From Muribaculaceae bacterium (GTDB lineage: Bacteria; Bacteroidota; Bacteroidia; Bacteroidales; Muribaculaceae), in contig JAIDXM010000103.1 in assembly GCA_029058745.1 (NCBI GenBank), positions 27,091 to 91,090 on the forward strand: a stretch of 64,000 bases of DNA, written 5' to 3'. The notes under the pieces were generated by a model that ran no database searches, had not been told where the DNA came from, and saw only the letters and a program-made list of their open reading frames with translations. Both the position numbers and the translations under genes were made by a program. Of the stretch, positions 17,416-26,216 are shown in pieces. Each line of letters opens with the position of its first letter. Position 1 is the first letter of the stretch.

Positions 17416-20400
17416 ATGCAGCTCACATTATTTAAGCCATTAAGGATTATCCTTTCGGGATCGCTCCTGATTCTATTGGGATGCAAGGCACCGCTTAATG
17501 AAAAAAAACTTGAGACTCCCGTCATGGGATGGAGTTCATGGAACACGTATCATGTGGATATCAACGACAGTCTGATAAAACGTCAGGCTGATGCTTTGGT
17601 ATCACTCGGACTTGACAAGGCCGGATATCGATATGTCAATATCGATGACGGATATTTCGGAGGCAGAGACGCCGACGGAAACCTTAAGATTCATCCTATT
17701 CGCTTTCCGAAGGGTTTGAAGCCAGTGGTGGATCATATACATCAGCTTGGTCTGAAAGCGGGCATTTACAGTGACGCAGGTAGAAACACATGTGGCTTCT
17801 ACTACGACAAGGATACGATTGCTCATGGAGTCGGAATGCTTGGCCATGATAAGACAGATGCCAAATTCTTTTTCAAGGATATGGGGTTTGATTTTATAAA
17901 GATTGATTTCTGTGGTGGTAATGGTCTTGGAGGCGAACCCGTCCTTAATGAAGAGAAGCGGTATCGTGAAATATCAGAAGCGATAAAGACGAGTGGGCGG
18001 AAAGATGTCAGAATGAACGTGTGCAGATGGGATTATCCTGGTACATGGGTGAGTGATGTTGCTTCGTCTTGGCGCATATCGCATGATATTCGTCCTCGGT
18101 GGCAATCCGTCAAGGATATAATCGGGCAGAACCTTTATCTGTCTGCTTATGCTGGCAATGGTTGTTACAACGATATGGATATGCTTGAGGTAGGACGTGG
18201 AATGACGGAAGATGAAGATCGGACCCACTTTGGAATATGGTGTATGATGTCGTCTCCTTTACTGATAGGAAAGGATCTTACGAATATAGATGACAAAACA
18301 TTGCAGCTGCTGAGCAATCCTTATCTGATATCCATTAATCAGAATGCGGCAGCTGGGCAGGCGGTTGTCGTAAAAAGAGAGGGCGAATGCTATGTATTGG
18401 TAAAGGATTCCTCCTTACCTCAAGATCCGAAGAGGACTGTGGCTTTTTACAACTCAGGAGATTCGAGTGAAGAAATGACCTTGTATTTTCAGGATATTGA
18501 CCTTCATGGAAAGATAAGATGTTTTGATGTCTTCTCCAAGGAACATATGGGTGAATTCACCGATGTCATGAAGGTTACGCTCAAACCGCATGAAACATCC
18601 ATATATCAGCTCGAGGCGGATTCCAGAAGCATTCCCGTAAGATATGAGGCGGAGACTGCTTTCATAAGCGATTATCAGGAACTTGAAAATCCCATACATA
18701 CCCATACGGGATATTATGTGGAAGATGATGATTGCAGCGCAGGAGCGAAGGCTGTAAATCTTGGTGGCAGCCCAGAAAACGATCTTATCTGGAAACACGT
18801 AATGGTGGATCGGAAAGGGAAATATTCACTTGTGATAAAGGCTGCCTCAGAGGCTCCTTCTAATGTGGATATTTGTATCAATGGTAATGATCTGGGTAGG
18901 GTTGCTCTTAATGGCTTGGATCCAGTGACTGTAGTCGTTCCTTTGAAAAAGGGTTACAATGAGGTGCGGCTACACAACGATAAGGAGCGTTTCTCCGACA
19001 TAGATTATATCGACATACTTCCAGAGGATGGAATGCCTTACAAGCTCAGAGTGGATGGGATGACAGTTGAGGGAAGAAAGGTCTATGAAGGCTGTGATCT
19101 GAAAAATCCGAGATTTGGATGGTCTATGATATCCAATGCTAAAAATCAAAAGCAGACGGCATATCGAATACTTGTCTCCACTGATAGAGACCTTATTGAG
19201 AATGCAATAGGCGATGTTTGGGATTCGGATAAGGTTGAGTCTGGACAATCTCAATGGATAGCTTATAATGGAGCCACCTTGAATCCCGATACAAAATATT
19301 ACTGGCGAATCAAGGCATGGACAGATGATGCTGAATCTCCCTGGAGTCCTGTGAGCTTCTGGACTACTGGCACTATGTCTTCTATTGGAAACAAAGCAGT
19401 TTGGATAGGTCTTGATACTCTTGAATATGGCGATAGTCAGACACGACACAGTCGTCTCAGCGGTCGTTATCTTCGAAAGGAATTTGAGTGCCGTAAACCT
19501 GTAAAAGAAGCAACCGTTCACATCGCCGGCCTCGGATTTTATGAGCTTGAAATTAATGGCGTTAAAGTAGGCGACGATGTACTGACTCCGGCCCCGACTG
19601 ATTTCACAAAGACCGTGATATATAATTCCTACGATGTGACTGATATGTTGCATGACAGGAATGCTATCGGAGTGACTCTTGCGCCAGGATATTATTATGC
19701 GATGGCCCAAAATTATCAGACCAATGTCAGGACCACATATGGATTCCCCAAAATGTGGATGGTTTTAAGATTGAAGTATTCCGATGGTACTACTGAGGAG
19801 ATAGTATCCGATGATTCCTGGAAGATAAGTACAGATGGAGGATTGAGGTATTCCAATATCTATGATGGTGAATTCTTTGATGCCACCAAAAGTTTTTCGG
19901 ATTGGAGCCGTGTAGGATTTGATGACGATGGATGGAAGCCGGTTCAGTACGTCTCAGATCCAGGAGGTAATCTGAAAGGGAACGTTACGCCGGCAATGCA
20001 TGTATATGAAGTAGAGAAACCGCGAAGTATAAAGCGAACTGGAAATAGATGGATTATTGATTTCGGAACTAACGGCGCTGGTCAAGTAAGATTCAAGGAA
20101 AAAGCAGCGGAAGGGGACTCTATAACAATACGTCATGCGGAATTATTGTATCCCGGCGACACTGTATTAAATACCGAGAGCTATAGAAGCGCAGAGGCTA
20201 CAGACCGTTATGTTTCTGACGGTAGAGGCCGGATATGGCATCCCCGATTCAGCTGGCAGGGTTTTAGATACGCAGAAATTTCACCGGCTGAGGCTGTTGA
20301 TACCGCCACAATCAATCGACTGTTGATAACTGACAGGATGGATATGGCTCACAATCATATTGAGTTCGAGACTTCAGATTCAATACTTGGCAAGATACTT

Positions 20401-21663
20401 GAAAACGCCACCAGAGGTATTCTGAGCAACTATAAGGGAATGCCTGTGGACTGCCCTCAGCGTGACGAAAGGATGCCTTGGCTGGGAGACCGCACCACAG
20501 GGGCGCTTGGTGAAAGCTATGTAGTCGACAATCATGCGCTTTATAGTAAATGGATACAGGATATACGGGACTGCCAAAGAAGCGATGGGGCAATTAGTGA
20601 TGTGGCTCCGGCTTATTGGAGACTATATAATTCAAATATTACGTGGCCGGCTGCACTTCCTATGGTGTGCGATATGCTTTATAGACAATATGGTGATATT
20701 ATTCCGATGGCGGATAGTTACGCGGCGATAGACAAGTGGCTTGGATTCGTAAAGGAGAAATCCATGAAGGGTGGCCTTTTGTCTTACGATAGGTACGGTG
20801 ACTGGTGTCTTCCTCCTGAGTCAGCCGATATTATTCATAGTTCAGATTCCACACGAACTACTGATGGCCGGCTTATCGCCTCGTGTTATTATTACTACTT
20901 ATGCAAACTGATGTCTGAATATGGTGATTTGCTTGGGCATGTGGATAATTCTGATTACTACCGACAGGAAGCTGACCAAATCAGAAAACGGATTAATAGC
21001 GAATTCTGCAGGAAAGACATGTATCTGAACTCTACTGTGACAAGCAGTCTTCTCCCATTAGCAATGGGTATTGTAAACGAAGATAATAGGGATTATATAT
21101 TGTCGAAATTGATAGAGGCTGTTACGGAAAAGGGGAAAAGTCACATATCTTGCGGTGTGATAGGCATACAGTGGCTTATGCGTTTTCTTTCAGAAAGTGG
21201 TAATCCGGACCTCGCATGGAAGTTGGCCAACAACGTCACCTATCCATCGTGGGGATATATGGTGAAGCAAGGGGCCACCACTATATGGGAATTGTGGAAC
21301 GGTGATACGGCTCCCGCGGATATGAACAGTGGCAATCATGTCATGTTGTTAGGTGATCTTCTTCCTTGGTGTTATGAGAACTTGGGTGGAATAGCTCCAG
21401 ATAGAAGTAAACCGGGTTTTCAACGCATTATTATGAAACCTGATTTCTCCATAAGTGAACTGTCAGGTGTTAGGGCTTCGCATAAGTCGCCATATGGGGT
21501 GATTGAAAGCGAGTGGAAGAGAGGGCATGACGGTATAACATGGAATATTAGTATTCCTGTCAATTGTGAGGCTGTTATTCATTTCCCGGATGGGAGCATT
21601 GAAGAAATCGGATCCGGAGATTGGAATTATGTTTTCCAACAGGCAGAAACTGTTGAACATTGA
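17416..21663 (+). CDS. Two-enzyme fusion: GH27 alpha-galactosidase, CBM, GH78 alpha-L-rhamnosidase
   Basis: A 1415-residue lipoprotein (Cys23 in LLILLGC). Residues about 33-405 are a GH27 alpha-galactosidase: MGWSSWNTYHVDIND, nucleophile Asp164 in FIKIDFCGG, acid/base Asp255 in NDMDMLEVG. Residues about 412-545 look like a CBM35/CBM6 sugar-binding sandwich (RYEAETAFI, YIDILPEDG). From about 550 a GH78 rhamnosidase follows, with Fn3-like and jelly-roll domains, presumed general acid Glu1018 in DCPQRDER and presumed base Glu1292 in TTIWELWNGD. Both catalytic parts look intact. It would act at the cell surface or in the periplasm on glycans with terminal alpha-galactose and alpha-rhamnose. Base composition is visibly more A+T-rich than the genes upstream, a sign of separate origin. 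Confidence 0.92.
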   Translation: MQLTLFKPLRIILSGSLLILLGCKAPLNEKKLETPVMGWSSWNTYHVDINDSLIKRQADALVSLGLDKAGYRYVNIDDGYFGGRDADGNLKIHPIRFPKGLKPVVDHIHQLGLKAGIYSDAGRNTCGFYYDKDTIAHGVGMLGHDKTDAKFFFKDMGFDFIKIDFCGGNGLGGEPVLNEEKRYREISEAIKTSGRKDVRMNVCRWDYPGTWVSDVASSWRISHDIRPRWQSVKDIIGQNLYLSAYAGNGCYNDMDMLEVGRGMTEDEDRTHFGIWCMMSSPLLIGKDLTNIDDKTLQLLSNPYLISINQNAAAGQAVVVKREGECYVLVKDSSLPQDPKRTVAFYNSGDSSEEMTLYFQDIDLHGKIRCFDVFSKEHMGEFTDVMKVTLKPHETSIYQLEADSRSIPVRYEAETAFISDYQELENPIHTHTGYYVEDDDCSAGAKAVNLGGSPENDLIWKHVMVDRKGKYSLVIKAASEAPSNVDICINGNDLGRVALNGLDPVTVVVPLKKGYNEVRLHNDKERFSDIDYIDILPEDGMPYKLRVDGMTVEGRKVYEGCDLKNPRFGWSMISNAKNQKQTAYRILVSTDRDLIENAIGDVWDSDKVESGQSQWIAYNGATLNPDTKYYWRIKAWTDDAESPWSPVSFWTTGTMSSIGNKAVWIGLDTLEYGDSQTRHSRLSGRYLRKEFECRKPVKEATVHIAGLGFYELEINGVKVGDDVLTPAPTDFTKTVIYNSYDVTDMLHDRNAIGVTLAPGYYYAMAQNYQTNVRTTYGFPKMWMVLRLKYSDGTTEEIVSDDSWKISTDGGLRYSNIYDGEFFDATKSFSDWSRVGFDDDGWKPVQYVSDPGGNLKGNVTPAMHVYEVEKPRSIKRTGNRWIIDFGTNGAGQVRFKEKAAEGDSITIRHAELLYPGDTVLNTESYRSAEATDRYVSDGRGRIWHPRFSWQGFRYAEISPAEAVDTATINRLLITDRMDMAHNHIEFETSDSILGKILENATRGILSNYKGMPVDCPQRDERMPWLGDRTTGALGESYVVDNHALYSKWIQDIRDCQRSDGAISDVAPAYWRLYNSNITWPAALPMVCDMLYRQYGDIIPMADSYAAIDKWLGFVKEKSMKGGLLSYDRYGDWCLPPESADIIHSSDSTRTTDGRLIASCYYYYLCKLMSEYGDLLGHVDNSDYYRQEADQIRKRINSEFCRKDMYLNSTVTSSLLPLAMGIVNEDNRDYILSKLIEAVTEKGKSHISCGVIGIQWLMRFLSESGNPDLAWKLANNVTYPSWGYMVKQGATTIWELWNGDTAPADMNSGNHVMLLGDLLPWCYENLGGIAPDRSKPGFQRIIMKPDFSISELSGVRASHKSPYGVIESEWKRGHDGITWNISIPVNCEAVIHFPDGSIEEIGSGDWNYVFQQAETVEH

Positions 21664-22015
21664 TGTCTGTATATCTCATGTATTATCTGTGGAGTATTTC
21701 TATCATTAGATAAATAGACAGAAATATTCCGCAGGTATTATTTTCTCTGGCGGTATTGCGATGGAATCATGTATATTGGCAGGAGTCGTGGATGCCTCCA
21801 ATATATCACCGTCCTTATCCGTTATTATGTTGCGTTTCACGCCTTTGATTTTCTTGTTTCCGTCTATCCCTTTTTGGGAGCGAGGCAGGGCGGAGCGGGA
21901 ACTCTCACTGTCAATAGCACCGATTGTGGGCTGTGCATTACCTAATGTCTGAAGTCGCTACCGGGAAACATGGGGTCGCGAACTGACGTTGACGACAGAC
22001 CATAAACACTCCCAT
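21664..22015. other. Convergent intergenic region, no gene seen
   Basis: This stretch separates the GH27-GH78 gene from the convergent sensor gene. A 64-codon frame (21761-21952) lacks any supporting feature. The only structure noted is an 11-bp imperfect inverted repeat (21691-21701 and 21720-21730), a weak terminator candidate with little T-run. Confidence 0.4.
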
Positions 22016-25000
22016 TCAAATCCTGCAATGCATCTGTATATATTCAGTCGGGGTCATGCCGGTCTCTTTCTTGAATATACGATGGAAATAGCTTGAACTG
22101 ACTCCTATCATCATCGCAATTTCCGAAACGCCATAATCTCCGGTAACCAACAGTTCACAACTGTATCTCACCTTATACTTCTTAAAGTAATCTACAGGAG
22201 ACATACCTGTCAACGCTTTGACTTTTCGATAGAACGCGGAATAGCTCATGTTCATTTTATCTGTGAAGAAAGTCATGTCCACTTTCTCTTCCTGTATATT
22301 GTCTTCAAACAAAGTCTCCAATTTCTTCAGGAAAGCCTTGTCAAGGTTACTGATTACCGGATTCCCCTTATCATTCGGGTCTTCATTATCAAACACCTCT
22401 CCAGAAGAATTTGTTTTCGCTTTTCCGGCAAGTATCTGTGCGGCCAGCATCTGGCGCATGGTAAGGATATTTCTTATTCTCTTTTTCAACAACCCAGCGC
22501 TGAAAGGCTTTGTTATATAAGAGTCTGCGCCATTCTCATATCCTGTCTCCTTATCAGCAATAGAATCCTTGGCCGTAAGCAATATGACAGGAATATGGCA
22601 TGTACGGATATCCGTCTTCAGTCCATGACACATCTCAAACCCGTCAATACCCGGCATCATAACATCACTGACAATCAACGACGGCATGTCCCTGACGGCC
22701 TTTTCAAAACCATCTTTCCCGTCAGCAGCCTCTATTACGACATATGTCTCCCTCAATGAGTCAACAATATACTTCCGGATATCCTCATTATCCTCAACCA
22801 CAAGCACCGATTCCTCCATATCAGCACATTCATTATCCTCAGGATTCTCATCTCTCAACATAGCATCCACAGATTTCAGCTCTTTATGGGGATATTCAGG
22901 ATACGACTCATCGACAAACAACGAAAACACAAATGAAGATCCCTTACCATACTCACTCTCAACAGTCAGTACCCCTTTATGCAATTCCACAAGTCTCTTC
23001 ACCAATGCAAGACCGATTCCGGTTCCAGAGACATGCTTCCCATTACCGGCTCTGTAATAACTGTCGAAAATATACGGCAACTCATCTTCGCTGATTCCCA
23101 TTCCGGTATCAGTCACGTAAAAATCTACAGCATCCAATCCATCTCTGTTGCCAACCTTCATTCCGATAGCCACCTCTCCCTCACTCGTATATTTTACAGC
23201 ATTTGAAATCAGATTATTCATTATCGTCACGACCACATCATAATCAAAATATATCGAGGGCACATCTCCGACAATAACATTAATCTCAAGATTTTCATTA
23301 CGGTTAAGCTCCCTGTATCTCAAGCCAATCTCCTTCACCATGTTGCCGGGATTGCCCTTTGCGACTACAAGCTGACGATGCTGCGTCTCTGTCTTGCGGA
23401 ATTCCATTATCTGATTTATGAGTCCAAGTAATCTCAACGCATTGTCATGTATCAGAGCCACCCTCCTCCTATACTTCTCAGGAAATGCAGAGTCCTTCTT
23501 GAGATCCTCAAGAGGACCTACAATAAGAGTAAGGGGAGTCCTGAGTTCATGGGCAATGTTGGTGTAAAAACCGAGTCTCTCATTATTGAGTTCCTGCTCA
23601 TCACGTCGCCGTCTCTTCTCAATCTCCAGCGACTCCTGACGCAACTTCAGACTCTTTTTCAGAAACAAATGCCTGTTATAAGCATGTACTATAACAGCGA
23701 CACATCCCGCGAACAATAAAATATATAATAGTTTTGCCCACCATGTCTGCCATAACTTCGGCTCCACCTCCAACGGTATGGATATTATACCAGCCTTGTC
23801 CCATCCTCCATTCTTGTCCTTGACATTCAAATGCAACACATATTTTCCAGGAGGCAGATTCCGGGCAAGCACATAGCTCTCCCCTTCCGTAGAATGCCAC
23901 TTTTCATCTATACCCTCAAGCATATATGCATACTCCACGTTGCCGACCTGTGCAAAATTACGTACAGAGAACGACACCTTGAATGAATCATACTCAAGAC
24001 GAGCCACATCTATCACTTCTATCGGAGAAACCGGCGACAACTCCTTTAAAGAATGCGGATTAAACATACACACCCCCTCTGGAGACCCGAAACATATCGC
24101 CCCGTCAGGAAGCACAGCCGCCGATCCCTCCACGAACCCTCCCATAGGGACTCCATCATTGAAATCATAGTTATGTATAGTGCCCGAACTTTTGTCAAGA
24201 CATGATATGCCGCTATAAGTGCTCATCCAAAGATTGCCAAACCGGTCTTCGGCAAGTCCTCGTATATGGGTATCTGTCAATCCGTCGCCCCATCCATAGA
24301 CCACAACTGAATCTCCCGACACTTTGACCACTCCATCATAAGTGGCTATCCATACATCCTCATTTGAGTCTTCTATGATATGGTTGATTTCTGAAGAAGG
24401 AAGTCCTCTGACATTATGGCTATAATTCCCATCCTCCTCAAAAACATCAACTCCCCCTCCCAACATTCCAACCCACATTCTGCCATTGCTGTCTCTCATG
24501 ATAGACGCTACAACACCTCCACTTAGTCTGTAATTGACACTGTCCCCTTTCTCAACAATGCCGTCATGCCAGAAAAACACCCCGTTTTCCGTCCCTATCC
24601 ACATCCTTCCCCTCGCATCCTCACAAAATGCCCACACATCAAGATAATCCTCTCCCAAGTCAACGAATTCAGACATCCCTGTTTCGGGATCAAACAACTG
24701 TGCTCCAGAGTCAAAAGTACCCAACCATACCTTTCCTCGGCTATCCTGTCTTACAGTTCTCACAACAGACTTCCTGCGCCCTTTACGAAGATAGACATCA
24801 TAGCTGTCTATCCCCTTCCCCAATTCATATTTTGACAGAACTCCCTCTCCTCCAAACCAAAGGCTCCCGTCTGACGATACAGCAACGCCATAAACCTTAC
24901 TTTTCAGGCTTCCTATCCCATCTTCTCCAGAACACGGCAACGCACGGAATGCCGGAAGCTGTCCAGGGATAAAATCCACTCCTGTAGAATAATTGGCTAT

Positions 25001-25963
25001 CCACTTGTTGCGATATCCATCCTCTATCACCGCTCTTGTATTCGGTGAAGAAAGTGGACTGTTCTCCATCGTGATTCTATCAACCACGATATCCTCACCC
25101 GGAAAACCTCTATATCCTGAAATCTCTATCCTGCTAATGCCTCCAGGATCTGATGACACCCAAAGAAAGCCATCTTCACTTTCCATTATCGACATGACAT
25201 TGTCGCCGGCAAGCCTCCCACCATAATTATAAAAAACCTCCCTGACCGGATCGAATCTCGACAAGCCGTTATTCGTCCCAATCCATACATTTCCCTTGGA
25301 ATCTTTATACACACATCTTACAAGGTTGCTGGGGAGTGTGTATCTGTCGCTCGAATCGTGCATATAACGTTTCACAGTCTTCTTCACAACATCCACCACC
25401 GAAAGGCCAACTGAATTATGCCCCACATACACATGGTTATTTCCATCATCAAAGCAACATTTCGTCCATTCCGGTATAACCACATCTATCGTACTGATAT
25501 CCCCGTCCGGTGAGACGTACTGCAACCCTCCATGATAATGCAATATCCATATTCCTCCATCGGCCGACATAGCGACATCAATCACTGCATCCGACAACAA
25601 ACCGTCGGACTTACGGATCGACCGGAAGACTCCGGTTCCACAGTTATACACGCTGATTCCATCAAGCCTTGTGCTAATCCAAAGTTCATTTCTATCTTCC
25701 ACATAACATATTGAGCGCAGATTGTCTGACACAAGTCCTGAATTATCCTTTTTAAACACCGTGACATTCTCACCTGCGATACGATTCAATCCCGATTCCG
25801 TAGCCAGCCAGATGAAGCCCTGTCCATCGACTGCCATGTCGAGTATAAAACTGTTCGATAGCCCCTCTTTCAGTCCTATATGCCTGAATGGCGGCACACA
25901 CGAAGCCCCGGCGACGACAACCGAAACTAAAAGACACATATACGTCAATAATATTTTTCTCAT
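22016..25963 (-). CDS. Hybrid two-component system sensor/regulator (HTCS)
   Basis: A 1315-residue one-chain signalling protein. After a signal peptide there are two reg_prop beta-propellers (residues about 25-650, repeated 'WIGTxxG' blades), a Y_Y_Y domain, one membrane helix at about 738-760 (LLYILLFAGCVAVIVHAY), and HisKA with His805 in IAHELRTP. An HATPase_c domain (N-box NNLISNAVKYT, G-box DTGMGI), a receiver domain with Asp1100 in SDVMMPG, and an AraC-type helix-turn-helix at the C-terminus follow. HTCS proteins bind an oligosaccharide in the periplasm and activate the linked susC/D operon. Here the divergent susC lies 253 bp away, so it is the likely target. A -7 box (TAACTTTG, 25990 to 25983) precedes it. 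Confidence 0.96.
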   Translation of the reverse strand: MRKILLTYMCLLVSVVVAGASCVPPFRHIGLKEGLSNSFILDMAVDGQGFIWLATESGLNRIAGENVTVFKKDNSGLVSDNLRSICYVEDRNELWISTRLDGISVYNCGTGVFRSIRKSDGLLSDAVIDVAMSADGGIWILHYHGGLQYVSPDGDISTIDVVIPEWTKCCFDDGNNHVYVGHNSVGLSVVDVVKKTVKRYMHDSSDRYTLPSNLVRCVYKDSKGNVWIGTNNGLSRFDPVREVFYNYGGRLAGDNVMSIMESEDGFLWVSSDPGGISRIEISGYRGFPGEDIVVDRITMENSPLSSPNTRAVIEDGYRNKWIANYSTGVDFIPGQLPAFRALPCSGEDGIGSLKSKVYGVAVSSDGSLWFGGEGVLSKYELGKGIDSYDVYLRKGRRKSVVRTVRQDSRGKVWLGTFDSGAQLFDPETGMSEFVDLGEDYLDVWAFCEDARGRMWIGTENGVFFWHDGIVEKGDSVNYRLSGGVVASIMRDSNGRMWVGMLGGGVDVFEEDGNYSHNVRGLPSSEINHIIEDSNEDVWIATYDGVVKVSGDSVVVYGWGDGLTDTHIRGLAEDRFGNLWMSTYSGISCLDKSSGTIHNYDFNDGVPMGGFVEGSAAVLPDGAICFGSPEGVCMFNPHSLKELSPVSPIEVIDVARLEYDSFKVSFSVRNFAQVGNVEYAYMLEGIDEKWHSTEGESYVLARNLPPGKYVLHLNVKDKNGGWDKAGIISIPLEVEPKLWQTWWAKLLYILLFAGCVAVIVHAYNRHLFLKKSLKLRQESLEIEKRRRRDEQELNNERLGFYTNIAHELRTPLTLIVGPLEDLKKDSAFPEKYRRRVALIHDNALRLLGLINQIMEFRKTETQHRQLVVAKGNPGNMVKEIGLRYRELNRNENLEINVIVGDVPSIYFDYDVVVTIMNNLISNAVKYTSEGEVAIGMKVGNRDGLDAVDFYVTDTGMGISEDELPYIFDSYYRAGNGKHVSGTGIGLALVKRLVELHKGVLTVESEYGKGSSFVFSLFVDESYPEYPHKELKSVDAMLRDENPEDNECADMEESVLVVEDNEDIRKYIVDSLRETYVVIEAADGKDGFEKAVRDMPSLIVSDVMMPGIDGFEMCHGLKTDIRTCHIPVILLTAKDSIADKETGYENGADSYITKPFSAGLLKKRIRNILTMRQMLAAQILAGKAKTNSSGEVFDNEDPNDKGNPVISNLDKAFLKKLETLFEDNIQEEKVDMTFFTDKMNMSYSAFYRKVKALTGMSPVDYFKKYKVRYSCELLVTGDYGVSEIAMMIGVSSSYFHRIFKKETGMTPTEYIQMHCRI

Positions 25964-25982
25964 GATACCCGGATTATATCCG

Positions 25983-25990
25983 CAAAGTTA
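25983..25990 (-). promoter_or_regulatory. -7 promoter box for the HTCS gene
   Basis: The minus strand reads TAACTTTG, an exact consensus -7 box, 20 bp before the HTCS ATG at 25963. No consensus -33 box was found, which fits low constitutive expression of a sensor. Confidence 0.55.
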
Positions 25991-26040
25991 CAACTTTTTT
26001 CTCATCGAATCTCATTCTTACTAATACCCAACAGAATACA

Positions 26041-26125
26041 GAAAGAATCCGTCATAATTCTGAAAGAATCGGTCAGTGTCCACATCCACATCAAGCCACC
26101 CTTGTTCACTTTGAAAGAATCGGTC
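26041..26125. promoter_or_regulatory. Three direct repeats, candidate HTCS binding sites
   Basis: The 13-mer GAAAGAATCSGTC occurs at 26041-26053, 26062-26074 and 26113-26125. Start-to-start distances are 21 and 51 bp, close to two and five helical turns, so all copies face the same side of the DNA. They lie 46-130 bp upstream of the susC -7 box, the right place for an AraC-type activator. Confidence 0.7.
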
Positions 26126-26170
26126 GGAATCATGATTTACACGGTCACACATATAATCATGCAGCCATTG

Positions 26171-26178
26171 TAACTTTG
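26171..26178 (+). promoter_or_regulatory. -7 promoter box of the susC operon
   Basis: An exact TAACTTTG lies 38 bp before the susC ATG. No TTTG is present at the -33 position, which suits an activator-dependent promoter driven from the repeats at 26041-26125. Confidence 0.65.
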
Positions 26179-26216
26179 CATCAGATATTTTTTTCAAACC
26201 AACAAAAAATAAAACC

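Noticed and set aside
18970..19710. 246-codon frame antisense to the GH27-GH78 gene
   Set aside because: A shadow of a long coding region that clearly encodes GH78 on the other strand.
21761..21952. 64-codon frame between the GH27-GH78 and HTCS genes
   Set aside because: No supporting signals; it lies in a convergent intergenic region.
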